From Candidatus Raymondbacteria bacterium RIFOXYA2_FULL_49_16 (GTDB lineage Bacteria; Fibrobacterota; OXYB2-FULL-49-7; XYB2-FULL-49-35): a stretch of 64,000 bases of DNA. A model generated the notes under the pieces. It searched no databases. It was not told the origin of the DNA and was given only the letters and a program-made list of their open reading frames with translations. How positions within the stretch are numbered: position 1 is the first letter of the stretch; each line of letters begins with the position of its first letter. The stretch is taken from assembly GCA_001789205.1 (NCBI GenBank), contig MFYT01000107.1:19707-83706 (forward strand), written 5' to 3'. A program made the position numbers and the translations under genes. Shown here piece after piece: positions 9,535 through 18,103 of the stretch.

Positions 9535-9804
9535 AATGTATTTAGGCTTGCCGGGTTTGGCTGGGAGCCGTAATTCTTGATTCTTCCGGTGTAAAAATGC
9601 ATTTTATCCATAACAAAAAGGAAATCAATGATTTGGGTCGCACCTACTGAAAAAACCACCACAAACAGGAAGGAATGGCAACCACAAATTTTGCGCGTAT
9701 GCTGCCAGCTGCACAATCCGATCTAGCACGGGAAATCCTATAGACCCCGATATGTTTTTCATGCTCTGCAACTCGATGAATCGGCCAGTATACGTGGAAG
9801 AAGT

Positions 9805-9835
9805 TTGACTGGCTTCATGCCATATTGACTATATT
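9805..9835 (+). promoter_or_regulatory. Possible promoter of bioF
   Basis: TTGACT, a 19-bp spacer and TATATT end 8 bp before the bioF ATG. The spacer is longer than ideal. If used, the mRNA would start at or next to the ATG. Confidence 0.3.
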
Positions 9836-9843
9836 TTTTATCC

Positions 9844-10995
9844 ATGATCGAATCCATTATTCAGGAAATTCAGGAATTAAAGGCGCTGGGCCTCTACCGG
9901 TCGCTCCGTCAGGGGAGTTTCCTGCCTGGAAGAAGACTTCTGGTCAATGGCATAGAGGCGATTGATTTTGCCAGCAACGATTACCTTGGCCTTCGCAACC
10001 ATTCAGAAATAATCGCAGCTTCCAGGACAGCCCTTGAAACCCATGGCACAGGAGCTGGCGCGTCGCGCCTTATTTCCGGAAATTATGAATTGTACCAGGA
10101 ACTTGAGTCTTCTGTTGCCCGTTTCAAGGAGACAGAGGCAGGGCTTGTTTTTACCAGCGGCTACGCGCTCAATGTTTCTGTCATTCCTGCGCTGGTAAAA
10201 CAGGGTGATTGTGTTATCGTGGACAAACTCAACCATGCAAGCATAATCGACGGCGCCAGACTTTCGGGAGCAAAACTGATGGTCTATGCCCATTGCGATA
10301 TGAACCGGCTTGAAGAAGCGCTGAAAAAGGCGCATGGCTTCAAACGGTGCCTTGTGGTCACGGATACGGTTTTCAGCATGGATGGAGACATTGCACCGCT
10401 CAAGGATATCTGCGCGCTGTGCGAACGCTATGACGCGCTTCTGATGGTCGATGAAGCGCATGCTACCGGCGTATTCGGCAAAGAGGGCAGGGGCATGGTC
10501 AACGCGCTTGGCCTTACGCAAAGAGTGCCCCTTGTCATGGGAACATTCTCAAAGGCATTGGGAAGCATGGGCGCCTTTCTTGCCTGCAGTACGGTCATGC
10601 GCGATTATATCATCAACAAAGCTCGCGGGTTTATTTTTACCACTGGTTTGCCGCCGGCAGTGCTTGCGGCAAACATCAAAGCGCTGGACCTGGCCGCTCA
10701 GGCCGATACACAGCGCCTACGGCTGGTTGCGCACTCACAACAGGTACGCGAAGCCCTCCAAAACCAGGGCAAGGCCTTTGGAAAAAGTGAAACACAGATA
10801 ATTCCTGTAATTATCGGCAACGAGAAAAAAGTTGTGGATATAAGTACGCGGCTTCTTGCGGCAGGGCTTTTTGTGCCTGCCATACGCTATCCTGCGGTAA
10901 AAAAAGGGAGCGCGCGACTTCGTATAGCGCTTTCGTCAGACCACACGGATGAACATGTTGCGCACTTATGTGAGGAATTGGCCCATGCGCGCTAA
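9844..10995 (+). CDS. bioF: 8-amino-7-oxononanoate synthase (or close alpha-oxoamine synthase)
   Basis: 383 residues. A PLP enzyme that condenses pimeloyl thioester with alanine in biotin synthesis. Visible features are FASNDYLGL, GTGAGASRLISGN, the cofactor-binding VDEAHATG (Asp203, His206) and the Schiff-base lysine in GTFSKALGSMG (Lys237). The length is usual. The assignment to biotin rather than another alpha-oxoamine synthase rests on overlap with bioD. bioA, bioB, bioC and bioH are not in the window. Confidence 0.92.
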   Translation: MIESIIQEIQELKALGLYRSLRQGSFLPGRRLLVNGIEAIDFASNDYLGLRNHSEIIAASRTALETHGTGAGASRLISGNYELYQELESSVARFKETEAGLVFTSGYALNVSVIPALVKQGDCVIVDKLNHASIIDGARLSGAKLMVYAHCDMNRLEEALKKAHGFKRCLVVTDTVFSMDGDIAPLKDICALCERYDALLMVDEAHATGVFGKEGRGMVNALGLTQRVPLVMGTFSKALGSMGAFLACSTVMRDYIINKARGFIFTTGLPPAVLAANIKALDLAAQADTQRLRLVAHSQQVREALQNQGKAFGKSETQIIPVIIGNEKKVVDISTRLLAAGLFVPAIRYPAVKKGSARLRIALSSDHTDEHVAHLCEELAHAR

Positions 10996-11686
10996 AGGAC
11001 TTTTTATCACAGGAACGCATACTGGCGTGGGCAAAACGCGTGTCACAGCAATAATCGGCGCTCTCCTGCGCAAGCAGGGAATCGATTTTGGCGTGAGCAA
11101 ACCAGTGCATACAGGCGTTAAAGGAAGAACATGTCCTGACTTGGAAGAGTACAAACGTTTTTTTTCGCTCTCTGATCCAGACGCGCTTGTCTGTCCTGTG
11201 CGGCTCAAGGCCCCCCAAGCGCCCACTATTGCGTCTGCCCTTGAAAAGAGCCCTGTTATGATTGAAACTATTGATACATCTTTGTATATTTTGAGACAGC
11301 AACACGTTAATGTGCTCGTTGAAGGTATTGGCGGCGTGCTGGTTCCGCTGACTCAAAAGGTCACTGTTGCTGACCTGATCAAGAGAACCGGACTTTTTGC
11401 CGTGGTTGTGGCATCTCCCCAATTGGGGACCATCAACCACACCTGCCTTACCATCGAGGCGCTCAGGAATAGAAAGGTTCCCATAGCTGGAGTGGTCTTT
11501 AACAAGGTCGCGGTGACAAGCGTTGTATTTGATATGATAGTACAAGAAATCACCCGAATGACCCGGGTTCCCTGTCTGGGATATCTCGGGACGCACCAGA
11601 AACGGATGAGTACGTCCGGAGCAATTGTCCGTGCGGCATTGCATACTTTGCAGGTAAAACAAATCATTTCCTTTTTTAAGAAGTGA
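10985..11686 (+). CDS. bioD: ATP-dependent dethiobiotin synthetase
   Basis: 233 residues. It closes the ureido ring of dethiobiotin from 7,8-diaminononanoate, CO2 and ATP. The P-loop GTHTGVGKT is at the N-terminus, followed by the substrate Lys region SKPVHTG and the VEGIGGVLVPL motif. The ATG at 10985 is preferred because translation then begins MRAKGLFITGTHTG like the family; this overlaps the bioF end by 11 bp. Confidence 0.93.
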   Translation: MRAKGLFITGTHTGVGKTRVTAIIGALLRKQGIDFGVSKPVHTGVKGRTCPDLEEYKRFFSLSDPDALVCPVRLKAPQAPTIASALEKSPVMIETIDTSLYILRQQHVNVLVEGIGGVLVPLTQKVTVADLIKRTGLFAVVVASPQLGTINHTCLTIEALRNRKVPIAGVVFNKVAVTSVVFDMIVQEITRMTRVPCLGYLGTHQKRMSTSGAIVRAALHTLQVKQIISFFKK

Positions 11687-11691
11687 CGCAT

Positions 11692-12786
11692 ATGATAAAA
11701 CAAATCGTATTCACCGCCTTTATTTGCGCGATTATTTCATTTGGATCAGCGCAACAACCCGACACCAACAGCGCCATGCCAGCGCCCGAGCCAATGCTTG
11801 CCGAATCGTCCGTGGTCCAGGAAGCCGCGCCTCCGGCAGCGGACTCATCCTTGGTGCCAAAACGCCGGCAGACGCGCTCCTACGAGCAGGAGGAGAAGAG
11901 CGTCACCCTTGAAAAAGAGGTTGATATCATTCAGACATACAAAGGTGATGTCAATGTGCTCAAGTCGCCGAAAAAGGCCTTTTTTCTTTCATTTATTATC
12001 CCGGGTTTGGGTGAGTTTTACGCAAAGGCCCCATGGTATCGCATAGGTGCGCCTTTTTTAGTTGAACTGGGGAGCTATGCGACCATTTTTTATTTCCGCA
12101 GCGAATATGTCAATCTGACCGATGCCTACGAGGCGTTTGCCGATAGGAATTACAGCCACGACCGGTTTTGGTCATGGTATCAGTTCATCATCGATTCGAC
12201 CAACAGCGACCTGATCCATTGGCCAAGCAATCCCTTTACCCACGATAGCGCGTATATTGAGGATTACAAGAATAAATCAAGCGATTATTATGAAATGATC
12301 GGTAAATACGACATGTTTGTCCAAGGCTGGAAAGACGTGAGCCCTGACATGGTAAAAGACAGCTTTGCTTACATTATTGCCCAGAATTGGGGCACGGGCA
12401 TCGATGAACGGTATCGGGGATACGCCCTTGAATCAATGGATGGCGTACGGATAGAGGGTGATGATACCACGCTGGTCTATATGTATTATCATGACGCGGA
12501 GAAAAAGCGGCCCCGGTATTTCGGGTATTCAGCAAATCAGGTAAAGTATATGTCTATGCGCGATGACGCGAATCTTATGGCTTCGAACGCGAAATACGCG
12601 CTGTATGCCATGCTCATCAACCGGATCGTGAGCGCGGTTGACGCGGCCCTTGCCGCGACCTCTTTTAATAAAAACCTGACAGGAAGCAACCTTGCCGCGC
12701 TCCAGCGCCTGCATTTGCGGCCAGCAAAGGTTGGTTCTTCGCGGCTTTTCACCAATGGCGTTGCAGTGTGCTACCGGTTTAAGTAA
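11692..12786 (+). CDS. Secreted DUF5683-like protein
   Basis: About 364 residues. It has a signal peptide (MIKQIVFTAFICAIISFGSAQ), then a low-complexity Pro/Ala/Ser stretch to about residue 60. A hydrophobic segment with the signature KAFFLSFIIPGLGEFYAK near residue 90 follows; this PGxGxxY motif is characteristic of DUF5683-type membrane proteins in FCB bacteria. The rest alternates charged and aromatic residues, with a second hydrophobic stretch around residues 295-325. The function of the family is unknown. The GTG of the ORF track lies against the bioD stop; the ATG at 11692 starts a better signal peptide. The next gene is a shorter paralogue. Confidence 0.72.
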   Translation: MIKQIVFTAFICAIISFGSAQQPDTNSAMPAPEPMLAESSVVQEAAPPAADSSLVPKRRQTRSYEQEEKSVTLEKEVDIIQTYKGDVNVLKSPKKAFFLSFIIPGLGEFYAKAPWYRIGAPFLVELGSYATIFYFRSEYVNLTDAYEAFADRNYSHDRFWSWYQFIIDSTNSDLIHWPSNPFTHDSAYIEDYKNKSSDYYEMIGKYDMFVQGWKDVSPDMVKDSFAYIIAQNWGTGIDERYRGYALESMDGVRIEGDDTTLVYMYYHDAEKKRPRYFGYSANQVKYMSMRDDANLMASNAKYALYAMLINRIVSAVDAALAATSFNKNLTGSNLAALQRLHLRPAKVGSSRLFTNGVAVCYRFK

Positions 12787-12797
12787 ATGGATTACCT

Positions 12798-13592
12798 GTG
12801 ATCCCGATTGTTTTTATCGCCTCTATCGTATGTACCCAGGTATGTCTTGCACAGCCAAATTATGTGGACACTGCGGCCGCGTCTGAATACGAGGTTGACA
12901 GACCCGAGAACGAAGAAAGTGAAGAGGGCCCGAGTGTTAGTCCGGGCGTTGCGCACGAAACACTGGTATTCAAGAGCGGCGATGAGATCAAACGCACGCG
13001 CAATCTGAACGCGGCTTTTCTTTCTGTTCTTGTTCCTGGCTGGGGAGAATATGCGGCAGGCAGCCAAAAGCTGGGCAAATCCCTCATGGTCCTTGACGGT
13101 CTTTTCTGGATTGGACTCGGGAGCGCGCTGTTTTCGCGCTATCTTACCCAGCAGGACCTAAAGGCGTATCTCTATGCGTACGCAGGCTGCGACGGCCGCC
13201 ATGGAGAGAGCAGGCGCACGGCATGGGATCTCAATGAATGGGAGCTCGAATTGCCGTTATATATCGACTCCTCGTTTATTTACGATGAGCGAATATTCAA
13301 ACCGAGCAGAGACGAATCCATGTCAAAGATCGACTTCTACTGGCAGTGGGAGTCAGAAGAGGCGCACCAGGAATATTACGATCTGTGGAAAAACGCGAGC
13401 CAGGCAAAGGTGATTGGTTACTATTTTCTCGCCGGAGCGCTGGTGTCACGGGCTGTTAGTTTTATACATGCGCGCTACCTCTTGAAAAAATCGAATATTG
13501 AAGAGACGCAGATCGTCTCTGAATTATTTCATCCCCGTTTCTCTTTTGACCGCGGCGGTGCGCCGGTTGTCTCATTTTTACTTCATTTCTAA
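12798..13592 (+). CDS. Secreted DUF5683-like protein, shorter paralogue
   Basis: 264 residues with a GTG start. A hydrophobic leader (IPIVFIASIVCTQVCLAQ) lacks the usual basic n-region. An acidic linker follows, then NAAFLSVLVPGWGEYAAG, which mirrors FLSFIIPGLGEFYAK of the gene before it. After that come a membrane-like segment (LMVLDGLFWIGLGSALF) and a second one near residue 205. The order of elements is the same in both genes, so they are an old tandem duplication. Function unknown. Confidence 0.68.
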   Translation: MIPIVFIASIVCTQVCLAQPNYVDTAAASEYEVDRPENEESEEGPSVSPGVAHETLVFKSGDEIKRTRNLNAAFLSVLVPGWGEYAAGSQKLGKSLMVLDGLFWIGLGSALFSRYLTQQDLKAYLYAYAGCDGRHGESRRTAWDLNEWELELPLYIDSSFIYDERIFKPSRDESMSKIDFYWQWESEEAHQEYYDLWKNASQAKVIGYYFLAGALVSRAVSFIHARYLLKKSNIEETQIVSELFHPRFSFDRGGAPVVSFLLHF

Positions 13593-13606
13593 CGTTTTGA
13601 TTTTCT

Positions 13607-13636
13607 TTGACTTGCCCTGTTCTTACAGGCTATTTT
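13607..13636 (+). promoter_or_regulatory. Possible promoter of nrdR
   Basis: TTGACT is separated by 18 bp from TATTTT, 28 bp upstream of the nrdR start codon. The elements are reasonable but not consensus. Confidence 0.35.
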
Positions 13637-13663
13637 TATTAGCAAAGGCAAAAGGAGAAGATC

Positions 13664-14116
13664 ATGAAGTGTCCTTTCTGCGGATTTGAAGAAGACAAAG
13701 TCATTGATTCCCGTTCGAGCAAAGAAGGCCGCGCCATCAGACGCCGCAGGGAATGCTTGAAATGCGAGAAACGATACACTACCTACGAATATATTGAGAA
13801 TGTCGCCCTCTCGGTGATTAAGCGGGACAGCAGGGTCGAGGAATACGACCGTCAGAAATTGCGCAATGGCATCATCACTGCCTGCAAAAAACGTCCGGTT
13901 TCCATGAAAAAGATCGATTCCATTGTCGATAAAATTGAGAACGAAATCCAGAACCTATCGCAGACAGAGGTGAAGAGCGAAGTGGTTGGCGAGAAGGTCA
14001 TGACTGAATTGAAAAAACTCGATGAAGTGGCCTATGTGCGCTTTGCGTCAGTCTACCGCCATTTTAAAAGCAAAGAGGAATTTTTGCAAGAACTCAAGGA
14101 AATGGAGAACCGGTAG
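13664..14116 (+). CDS. nrdR: Transcriptional repressor NrdR
   Basis: 150 residues. NrdR is an ATP/dATP-sensing repressor of ribonucleotide reductase genes. The N-terminal zinc ribbon is complete (CPFCG ... CLKCEKRYTTYE, four cysteines in two pairs), followed by the ATP-cone domain beginning VIKRDSRVEEYDR. The start is supported by AAGGAGAAG seven bases upstream. No nrd genes or clear NrdR boxes are visible in the window, so its targets lie elsewhere. Confidence 0.96.
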   Translation: MKCPFCGFEEDKVIDSRSSKEGRAIRRRRECLKCEKRYTTYEYIENVALSVIKRDSRVEEYDRQKLRNGIITACKKRPVSMKKIDSIVDKIENEIQNLSQTEVKSEVVGEKVMTELKKLDEVAYVRFASVYRHFKSKEEFLQELKEMENR

Positions 14117-14118
14117 CC

Positions 14119-14937
14119 ATGGAACAGGCGCAGGCCCGGCCCAATGCCGCCGGCGAAACGACCCGGTTAGACCAGCTTGCAGGATGGGTAGGAGAGGGTG
14201 TTGTTTCAGCTTTTTCGCTTATTGGCAACGTTATTATTTTTATTTGGAATATGACAGTGGAGATTCCGAAGTTTTTCAAGGATTCGCGGGCCACGGTGGA
14301 GCAGATGGCCAAAATCGGCATCACCTCTCTGCCGCTTGTTTTTCTCACCTCAATTTTCACCGGCGCGGTCACCGCTTATCAGGCAGCCTACCAGTTTTCC
14401 GATTATATTCCCCTGACCTACCTGGGTACAGCTGTGGGAAAATCGATCATGTTATCGCTTGGTCCGGTACTTACCGCCCTGGTGGTGGCGGGCCGGGTAG
14501 GGGCTGCCATGGCCGCTGAAATAGGCACCATGCGTGTTACCGAACAGATCGACGCCATGGAATGCCTGTCGCTCAATCCTTTTAGATACCTTTTTATGCC
14601 GCGCTTTGTCGCCTCTCTGGTCATGCTTCCGGTACTGGTCATTTTTTCCTCGTTTGTCGGCATTATGGGAGCGCTCATCGTTGCGGCGGGTTTTTTTGAT
14701 CTCGATTCCAAAATATTCTTCAGCGGAGTAAAGCTCTTTTTCTCGCTCAAGGATGTTTTTATCGGCATGTTCAAGGCCTTTATCTTTGGCGGAATCATCG
14801 CGACCATTGGGTGCTATTACGGATATTTTACCAGCGGCGGGGCCGTGGGCGTGGGTGAATCCACGAAAAAGTCAGTGGTGGCTTCGTCAGTGCTCATACT
14901 TATCGGGTGCTATCTGGTCGACGGTGTCTTCCTTTAA
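14119..14937 (+). CDS. MlaE-family ABC transporter permease
   Basis: 272 residues with five or six hydrophobic segments. MlaE permeases move phospholipids between the membranes as part of an MlaFEDB-type complex. Typical family stretches are GAVTAYQAAYQF, GPVLTALVVAGRVGAAMAAE and GTMRVTEQIDAMECL. It starts 2 bp after nrdR. No ATPase (mlaF) or MCE-domain (mlaD) gene follows; the next gene is a receiver protein, so the partner subunits must be encoded elsewhere. Confidence 0.9.
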   Translation: MEQAQARPNAAGETTRLDQLAGWVGEGVVSAFSLIGNVIIFIWNMTVEIPKFFKDSRATVEQMAKIGITSLPLVFLTSIFTGAVTAYQAAYQFSDYIPLTYLGTAVGKSIMLSLGPVLTALVVAGRVGAAMAAEIGTMRVTEQIDAMECLSLNPFRYLFMPRFVASLVMLPVLVIFSSFVGIMGALIVAAGFFDLDSKIFFSGVKLFFSLKDVFIGMFKAFIFGGIIATIGCYYGYFTSGGAVGVGESTKKSVVASSVLILIGCYLVDGVFL

Positions 14938-14951
14938 TCACTATTTTATAT

Positions 14952-15329
14952 ATGGACCTTTCCGGTAAAAAAGCGCTTATTGCTGACCAGGACGCGAACA
15001 TGCGGCGGATACTGCGTGTTTTTCTGGAACAAGAGGACATTGTTGTGTGCGAAGCAGCGACCGCGGTCGAGGCTCAGGCGGTCCTTGCCAGCGAGAACCC
15101 CCATATAATTATTCTGGATCTTCTGCTCGATGGCCGGGAGGGAGTAGTTCTCTGCGAACGGATAAAAAAAGATCCCGCAACCCGGAAAATCGTTGTTGTT
15201 TTTTTTACCGAAGTTTCAGCCCAGGGCGATATTAAAGCGGCAGAACAGGCCGGGGCCGACCTCTATCTTATTAAACCGGTTGGTTTGAACGACATTCTGG
15301 TCAAAATCAGGGAGATCAACCCCGTGTAA
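14952..15329 (+). CDS. Stand-alone response-regulator receiver protein
   Basis: 125 residues, a single receiver domain. The acidic pocket near Asp12, the phospho-acceptor Asp56 (IIILDLLLDG), Thr86 (VFFTEVS) and Lys108 (LIKPVG) are all in place, so it should be phosphorylatable. There is no output domain. The ATG at 14952 is chosen because the ORF-track start lies inside mlaE and adds an unrelated hydrophobic stretch. No cognate kinase is adjacent. Confidence 0.87.
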   Translation: MDLSGKKALIADQDANMRRILRVFLEQEDIVVCEAATAVEAQAVLASENPHIIILDLLLDGREGVVLCERIKKDPATRKIVVVFFTEVSAQGDIKAAEQAGADLYLIKPVGLNDILVKIREINPV

Positions 15330-15358
15330 CCCGCGGTGGAGAAACGTGCACATTCGGA

Positions 15359-15387
15359 TTGACACTATATCGGACAATCGTTTATCT
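15359..15387 (+). promoter_or_regulatory. Sigma-70-like promoter of secD
   Basis: A consensus TTGACA is followed after 17 bp by TTATCT, or after 18 bp by TATCTT. It lies about 50 bp upstream of the secD ATG in an otherwise empty 110-bp gap. Confidence 0.5.
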
Positions 15388-15439
15388 TTTTTGACTGTCC
15401 CAAAGATATATTTATTCTGGAAATTAAGGAACCAATCGT

Positions 15440-17146
15440 ATGATGAAAAACACCAATCTCAAGCTTCTCTTCGTGTTGCTGCTTGTATTTTTCGCCCTGT
15501 ATAAACTGTATCCCACAATCAAGTTTTACACCACTGAGCAGCAACAGATAAAAGCCTTGGAACTCGATAATCCCGAGGCGTTCAAGGGGGCCATCAAGCT
15601 TGGCCTTGATCTCAAAGGCGGCATTCGTCTGGTGCTGGAGATCGACAGATCGAAACTAACCGACAACGAGAAGAAGGATGCCATTAACCGGGCGCTTGAA
15701 GTCATTCGCAACCGCGTTGACCAGTTCGGCGTTGCTGAACCCAGCATCCAGAAGCAGGGCGACGACCGCATTATTGTTGAAATGCCCGGATTTTTCGATG
15801 TGGAACGCGCTAAAAACCTTATTGGTTCCACCGCCTTGCTCGAGTTCCGCATGGTCCGTGAGGCCGATGAGGTAGGACCCGCGCTCGAAGTCCTCGATAG
15901 GTACACGAAGAAGAAAAGGGCCGGCGCTGATACGTCGGCCGCAAGCCAATCAGAGGCTGCCGCTGCTCCGGCCAAAAGCGATACGGCCACGGTTGATTCA
16001 GCACTCGACGTATTTGCCCAGGCAGGCCAGGCCGCTGATTCAGGACTCACGGAGGAGCAGAAAACAGCACAGCAGATGGAAGCTGATATTTTCCGCGACA
16101 AACCTTTTACCTCCTTGCTGGTAAAGGCCGCGTACGACATCGCGGTGCCCAAGAAAAACGAGGCAAAGGTGCGGGCCATTCTCGATGATCCAGGCGCCCA
16201 GCAAGCCCTGTCGAATTCGATAGAATTTGCCTGGTCTGCTGAGCTCGAAGGCGAACCGGGAAACGAATTCCGCAGACTCTATCTTCTCAAGAAAAAGCCT
16301 GAACTTACGGGTTCGTATCTCGAAGACGCGCGGGCATCCACCTCTTCCGGCGGTATGAGCGCTGGACAGGCTGTTGTCAATATGGAGCTTTCAAGCGAAG
16401 GCGCTGGCCGCTTTTCCCGGCTCACCGGCGCAAACATCGACAAGCGTCTGGCTATTGTGCTCGACAGCCGTGTGTATTCAGCGCCGGTCATAAGGTCAAA
16501 AATACCCAATGGAAAAGCTGAAATCACGGGCATGAAGGACCTTGCCGAAGCGCGGGACCTTTCCATTGTACTCAGGGCTGGTGCGTTACCAGCTCCCATG
16601 GAAATCATCGAGGAACGCACCGTGGGACCCACGCTTGGCCAGGATTCCATTACGCAGAGCAAAAAGGCGACAGTAATCGCCATGCTGTTTATTCTCCTTT
16701 TCATGGTACTTTATTATCGATGGAGCGGCTTAATCGCCATTACCGCTCTTGTCCTCAACGTCATCTACCTGCTCGCCTCGCTTGCCGGACTCGGTTTTAC
16801 CCTAACACTTCCCGGTATCGCGGGCATGATCCTCACCGTGGGCATGGCTGTTGACGCCAACGTGCTCATCAACGAACGCATCAGGGAAGAGATGGCGCTG
16901 GGAAAAACCATCAGGGCGGCCATTGACGCGGGTTATTCCCGTGCATTCAGGGCTATCTTCGATTCCAATATCACCACCATCATCACCGGCGTCATTTTAT
17001 ATTACTATGGTACTGGTCCCATCAAGGGGTTTGCGGTTACCCTTACCATTGGCCTCATGATCTCCATGTTCACTGCGATCTGGGTCACCCGCCAAATATT
17101 CAATTACGCGGTACTGAAATTTAACATGCAAAAGTTGTCCATTTAA
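15440..17146 (+). CDS. secD: Protein translocase subunit SecD
   Basis: 568 residues. SecD works with SecF and SecYEG and uses the proton motive force to help secretion. There is a first TM segment at residues 8-22, then a periplasmic P1 region beginning GLDLKGGIRLVLEID with VIRNRVDQFGVAEP. The C-terminal half has the usual TM block including GIAGMILTVGMAVDANVLI and RIREE. Unusually, residues about 154-217 are an Ala/Ser/Glu-rich stretch inserted within the periplasmic region. secF follows 18 bp later. Confidence 0.96.
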   Translation: MMKNTNLKLLFVLLLVFFALYKLYPTIKFYTTEQQQIKALELDNPEAFKGAIKLGLDLKGGIRLVLEIDRSKLTDNEKKDAINRALEVIRNRVDQFGVAEPSIQKQGDDRIIVEMPGFFDVERAKNLIGSTALLEFRMVREADEVGPALEVLDRYTKKKRAGADTSAASQSEAAAAPAKSDTATVDSALDVFAQAGQAADSGLTEEQKTAQQMEADIFRDKPFTSLLVKAAYDIAVPKKNEAKVRAILDDPGAQQALSNSIEFAWSAELEGEPGNEFRRLYLLKKKPELTGSYLEDARASTSSGGMSAGQAVVNMELSSEGAGRFSRLTGANIDKRLAIVLDSRVYSAPVIRSKIPNGKAEITGMKDLAEARDLSIVLRAGALPAPMEIIEERTVGPTLGQDSITQSKKATVIAMLFILLFMVLYYRWSGLIAITALVLNVIYLLASLAGLGFTLTLPGIAGMILTVGMAVDANVLINERIREEMALGKTIRAAIDAGYSRAFRAIFDSNITTIITGVILYYYGTGPIKGFAVTLTIGLMISMFTAIWVTRQIFNYAVLKFNMQKLSI

Positions 17147-17164
17147 GGCAAAGGAACACGCCAT

Positions 17165-18076
17165 ATGAGAATCTTCGCAAACGCTAATTTTCGGTTTGTT
17201 CACCACCGGAAAATATACTTCACGTTCTCGGTCCTGTTTATTTTGGCGGGCTTGGTGTCCCTTGTCGCCAAGGGGGGGCCCAAATATGGCATCGATTTCA
17301 AGGGTGGCACCCTGCTTCAGGTAAAATTCCAGGCCATGCCTGAAATCTCTGACCTCCGTGATGTTTTCAACAAATATCGCGACATTGGTACCGTTGAGAT
17401 AAAACGGTATGGTCAAAAGGAGGACAACGAGATCATTATCGGCGTTGAGACCAAGATTGAGGCGGCCTCGGTTGTTGTGAAGGTGACCGAGATACTCAAC
17501 GCTGAATTTCCCGGTAATTTCGAGATACGGAGAGAAGAGGTGGTGGGGCCGCGTATTGGCAATGAATTAAAATGGAAGGCGCTTTTTTCCATCATGCTTT
17601 CTTGGGTTGCCATTATCATATATCTCTGGGTGCGTTTCCAGCTCAAATTCAGCCTTGCCGCCATTGTTGGCCTCATTCACGATATTCTCATCGTGTTTGG
17701 CGCGTGTTCCATTTTTAATATCGAACTTTCCATGCCCGTTGTTGCCGCATTCCTCACTATTGTTGGCTATTCGCTCAACGATACCATCGTTGTGTTCGAC
17801 CGGATCCGCGAAAATCTTTTTGTAGAGCAACGGATGCATATCCTCGACCTTTTCAACCGCAGCATAAACCAGACACTGGGCCGTACAATCATCACCTCAT
17901 GCACAACGCTGGTGGCGGTTACCACCCTCTATTTTATTGGCGTCAGCAGTATCCGTGATTTCGCCTTTGCCATGATCATCGGCGTTATCATCGGCACCTA
18001 CTCCTCCTTTGGCATTAGCGCCAGCCTTGTGGCCGTCTGGAACCCTGAAACGCTTCGGAAGGCCAAAAAGGCCTGA
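17165..18076 (+). CDS. secF: Protein translocase subunit SecF
   Basis: 303 residues. It has a first TM near residues 18-36, then YGIDFKGGTLLQVKF at the start of the short periplasmic domain and five TM segments. The family motifs SLNDTIVVFDRIREN and RTIITSCTTL are present. It forms an operon with secD; AAAGGAA precedes the ATG. Confidence 0.96.
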   Translation: MRIFANANFRFVHHRKIYFTFSVLFILAGLVSLVAKGGPKYGIDFKGGTLLQVKFQAMPEISDLRDVFNKYRDIGTVEIKRYGQKEDNEIIIGVETKIEAASVVVKVTEILNAEFPGNFEIRREEVVGPRIGNELKWKALFSIMLSWVAIIIYLWVRFQLKFSLAAIVGLIHDILIVFGACSIFNIELSMPVVAAFLTIVGYSLNDTIVVFDRIRENLFVEQRMHILDLFNRSINQTLGRTIITSCTTLVAVTTLYFIGVSSIRDFAFAMIIGVIIGTYSSFGISASLVAVWNPETLRKAKKA

Positions 18077-18103
18077 GTGTGGCATAGGGTCTTAGCCTTT
18101 CCC

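Larger units (their letters stand above)
9492..9843. other. Intergenic region between divergent propeller and bioF genes
   Basis: About 350 bp without a convincing gene. The 61-codon minus-strand ORF inside it shows no recognisable composition or ribosome-binding site. The two ends contain promoter-like elements for the flanking genes, listed separately. I see no repeat, tRNA or hairpin terminator. Confidence 0.6.

Noticed and set aside
9531-9716. 61-codon minus-strand ORF
   Set aside because: No ribosome-binding site or family similarity, and it overlaps the promoter of the propeller gene.
10811-11662. 283-codon minus-strand ORF
   Set aside because: Shadow of bioD and the end of bioF; no recognisable motifs.
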